Of a stretch of 64,000 bases of DNA, positions 63,508 through 64,000 are shown in pieces. The notes beneath the pieces are model-generated. The model was not told where the DNA came from. It saw only the letters and a program-made list of their open reading frames with translations, and ran no database searches. The stretch is from UBA2798 sp046289975 (GTDB lineage: Bacteria; Bacteroidota; Bacteroidia; Flavobacteriales_D; UBA2798). The translations under genes were made by a program, and so were the position numbers. Each line of letters begins with the position of its first letter. Within the stretch, counting starts at the first letter, position 1. Location of the stretch: the NCBI GenBank assembly GCA_046289975.1, contig JBKBUQ010000001.1, forward strand, positions 1-64,000. The letters run 5' to 3'.

Positions 63508-64000
63508 ATGGGCTGGGAGGGTTTAGTTGTTGTCAGTGTAATCGGTTTTTTAATCGTTTCGTTGTATTATGATCTGATACGGCCCGTTATCGTTTTCTTT
63601 TTGTCGGCTATCCTATTTATGACAACCGGAATTATTTCCAGTCATGATTTTATGGCGGGTTTTGCAAATGAACAAATTGTTGTTGTTGTTTTGTTGCTTA
63701 TGCTGTCTGAAATAATTCAAAAGACAGCAGTAATGGATGTTGTTTTACGAAATGTTTTTTCACCAGGATTAAGCTATAAAGGATTTTTGGCAAAAATGAC
63801 CACGTTCGTAGCCCCAATTTCCGGTTTTGTAAACAATACACCTCTGGTTGCAATCCTAATGCCTTATGTCTACAATTGGGCACGTAAAAAGGAAATCGCT
63901 CCTTCCAAAGTGCTTATTCCATTGTCATATGCTACAATAATTGGCGGGACAATTACATTAGTAGGTACTTCAACTAATCTTGTAGTTAATGGTTTCGTAA
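63508..64000 (+). CDS. SLC13 (DASS) family permease, 3' partial
   Basis: The frame runs open from the ATG at 63508 to the window end (164 codons). The protein begins MGWEGLVVVSVIGFLIVSLY and has several hydrophobic helices. Signatures of SLC13/divalent anion:sodium symporters are seen in VNNTPLVAILMP and GTITLVGTSTNLVVNG (the substrate/sodium clamshell SNT-type motif). Substrate could be sulfate or a dicarboxylate. The cysCDN genes 3.4 kb upstream make sulfate an attractive guess, but it shares a strand and tight spacing with the deoC operon instead. Confidence 0.85.
   Translation, partial: MGWEGLVVVSVIGFLIVSLYYDLIRPVIVFFLSAILFMTTGIISSHDFMAGFANEQIVVVVLLLMLSEIIQKTAVMDVVLRNVFSPGLSYKGFLAKMTTFVAPISGFVNNTPLVAILMPYVYNWARKKEIAPSKVLIPLSYATIIGGTITLVGTSTNLVVNGFV

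Noticed and set aside
1..64000. CRISPR arrays, insertion sequences, prophage or rRNA
   Set aside because: No regularly spaced repeats, transposase, integrase or phage genes, or rRNA sequence were seen on reading both strands; the only mobile-like trace is the palindromic insert at 5583-5623.

Overview
The window is a piece of a draft genome (one 10-N gap at 41995-42004) from a member of the Bacteroidota, most likely Flavobacteriales or a close relative. The evidence is a SUF operon with a DUF2480 gene, an alternative complex III (act) operon fused to cox genes, sprA of the type IX secretion system (T9SS), several proteins with T9SS type A C-terminal sorting domains, DUF5686 and DUF6029 proteins, an HU-CCDC81/SPOR protein, and promoters of the Bacteroidota type (TAnnTTTG at -7). 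Base composition looks even throughout. I see no phage, insertion sequence, CRISPR array or rRNA.

Layout. 1-4169: suf operon (sufC cut by the window edge, sufD, sufS, sufE, a sufT-like gene, DUF2480). 4172-5474: two unrecognised proteins. 5520-5880: a terminator, a broken duplicate of a tRNA-Arg 3' end carrying a double hairpin, tRNA-Arg(CCT), tRNA-Val(GAC) and a two-way terminator. 5888-14729 (minus): an envelope-precursor run (DUF5686 protein, RND exporter, rfbA, polyprenyl synthase, kdsB, HU/SPOR protein). 14748-19911: radical SAM protein, metF, lepA, a putative outer membrane protein and a SPOR protein. 20169-31701: the main respiratory operon, actABCDEF-coxBA, carrying electrons from menaquinol to oxygen. 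31756-33541: a putative barrel protein, tonB and a VanZ protein. 33545-44139 (minus): gcvH, the giant sprA, ruvA and an NADP malic enzyme interrupted by the gap. 44242-48745: a sirtuin and three secreted T9SS-type proteins. 48887-52622: an operon of a TlpA-like thioredoxin, a DUF6029 protein, an Omp28-like CXXC lipoprotein and a PorT-like barrel. 52713-57253: a 59-aa protein, queG, ruvB, a helical-repeat protein and a lipoprotein. 57283-60095 (minus): cysCDN sulfate activation. 60224-64000: deoC, an aldehyde dehydrogenase, a half-size aldehyde dehydrogenase lacking the catalytic half, and the start of an SLC13 permease that runs off the end.

Most of the window is core genome. The points that most merit a second look are the tRNA-Arg fragment with its palindromic insert, the redox-active Omp28/TlpA/DUF6029 operon, the deoC operon with its pseudo-aldehyde dehydrogenase, the mismatch across the assembly gap, and a recurring pattern of promoters placed so close to start codons that leaderless or near-leaderless mRNAs are predicted.
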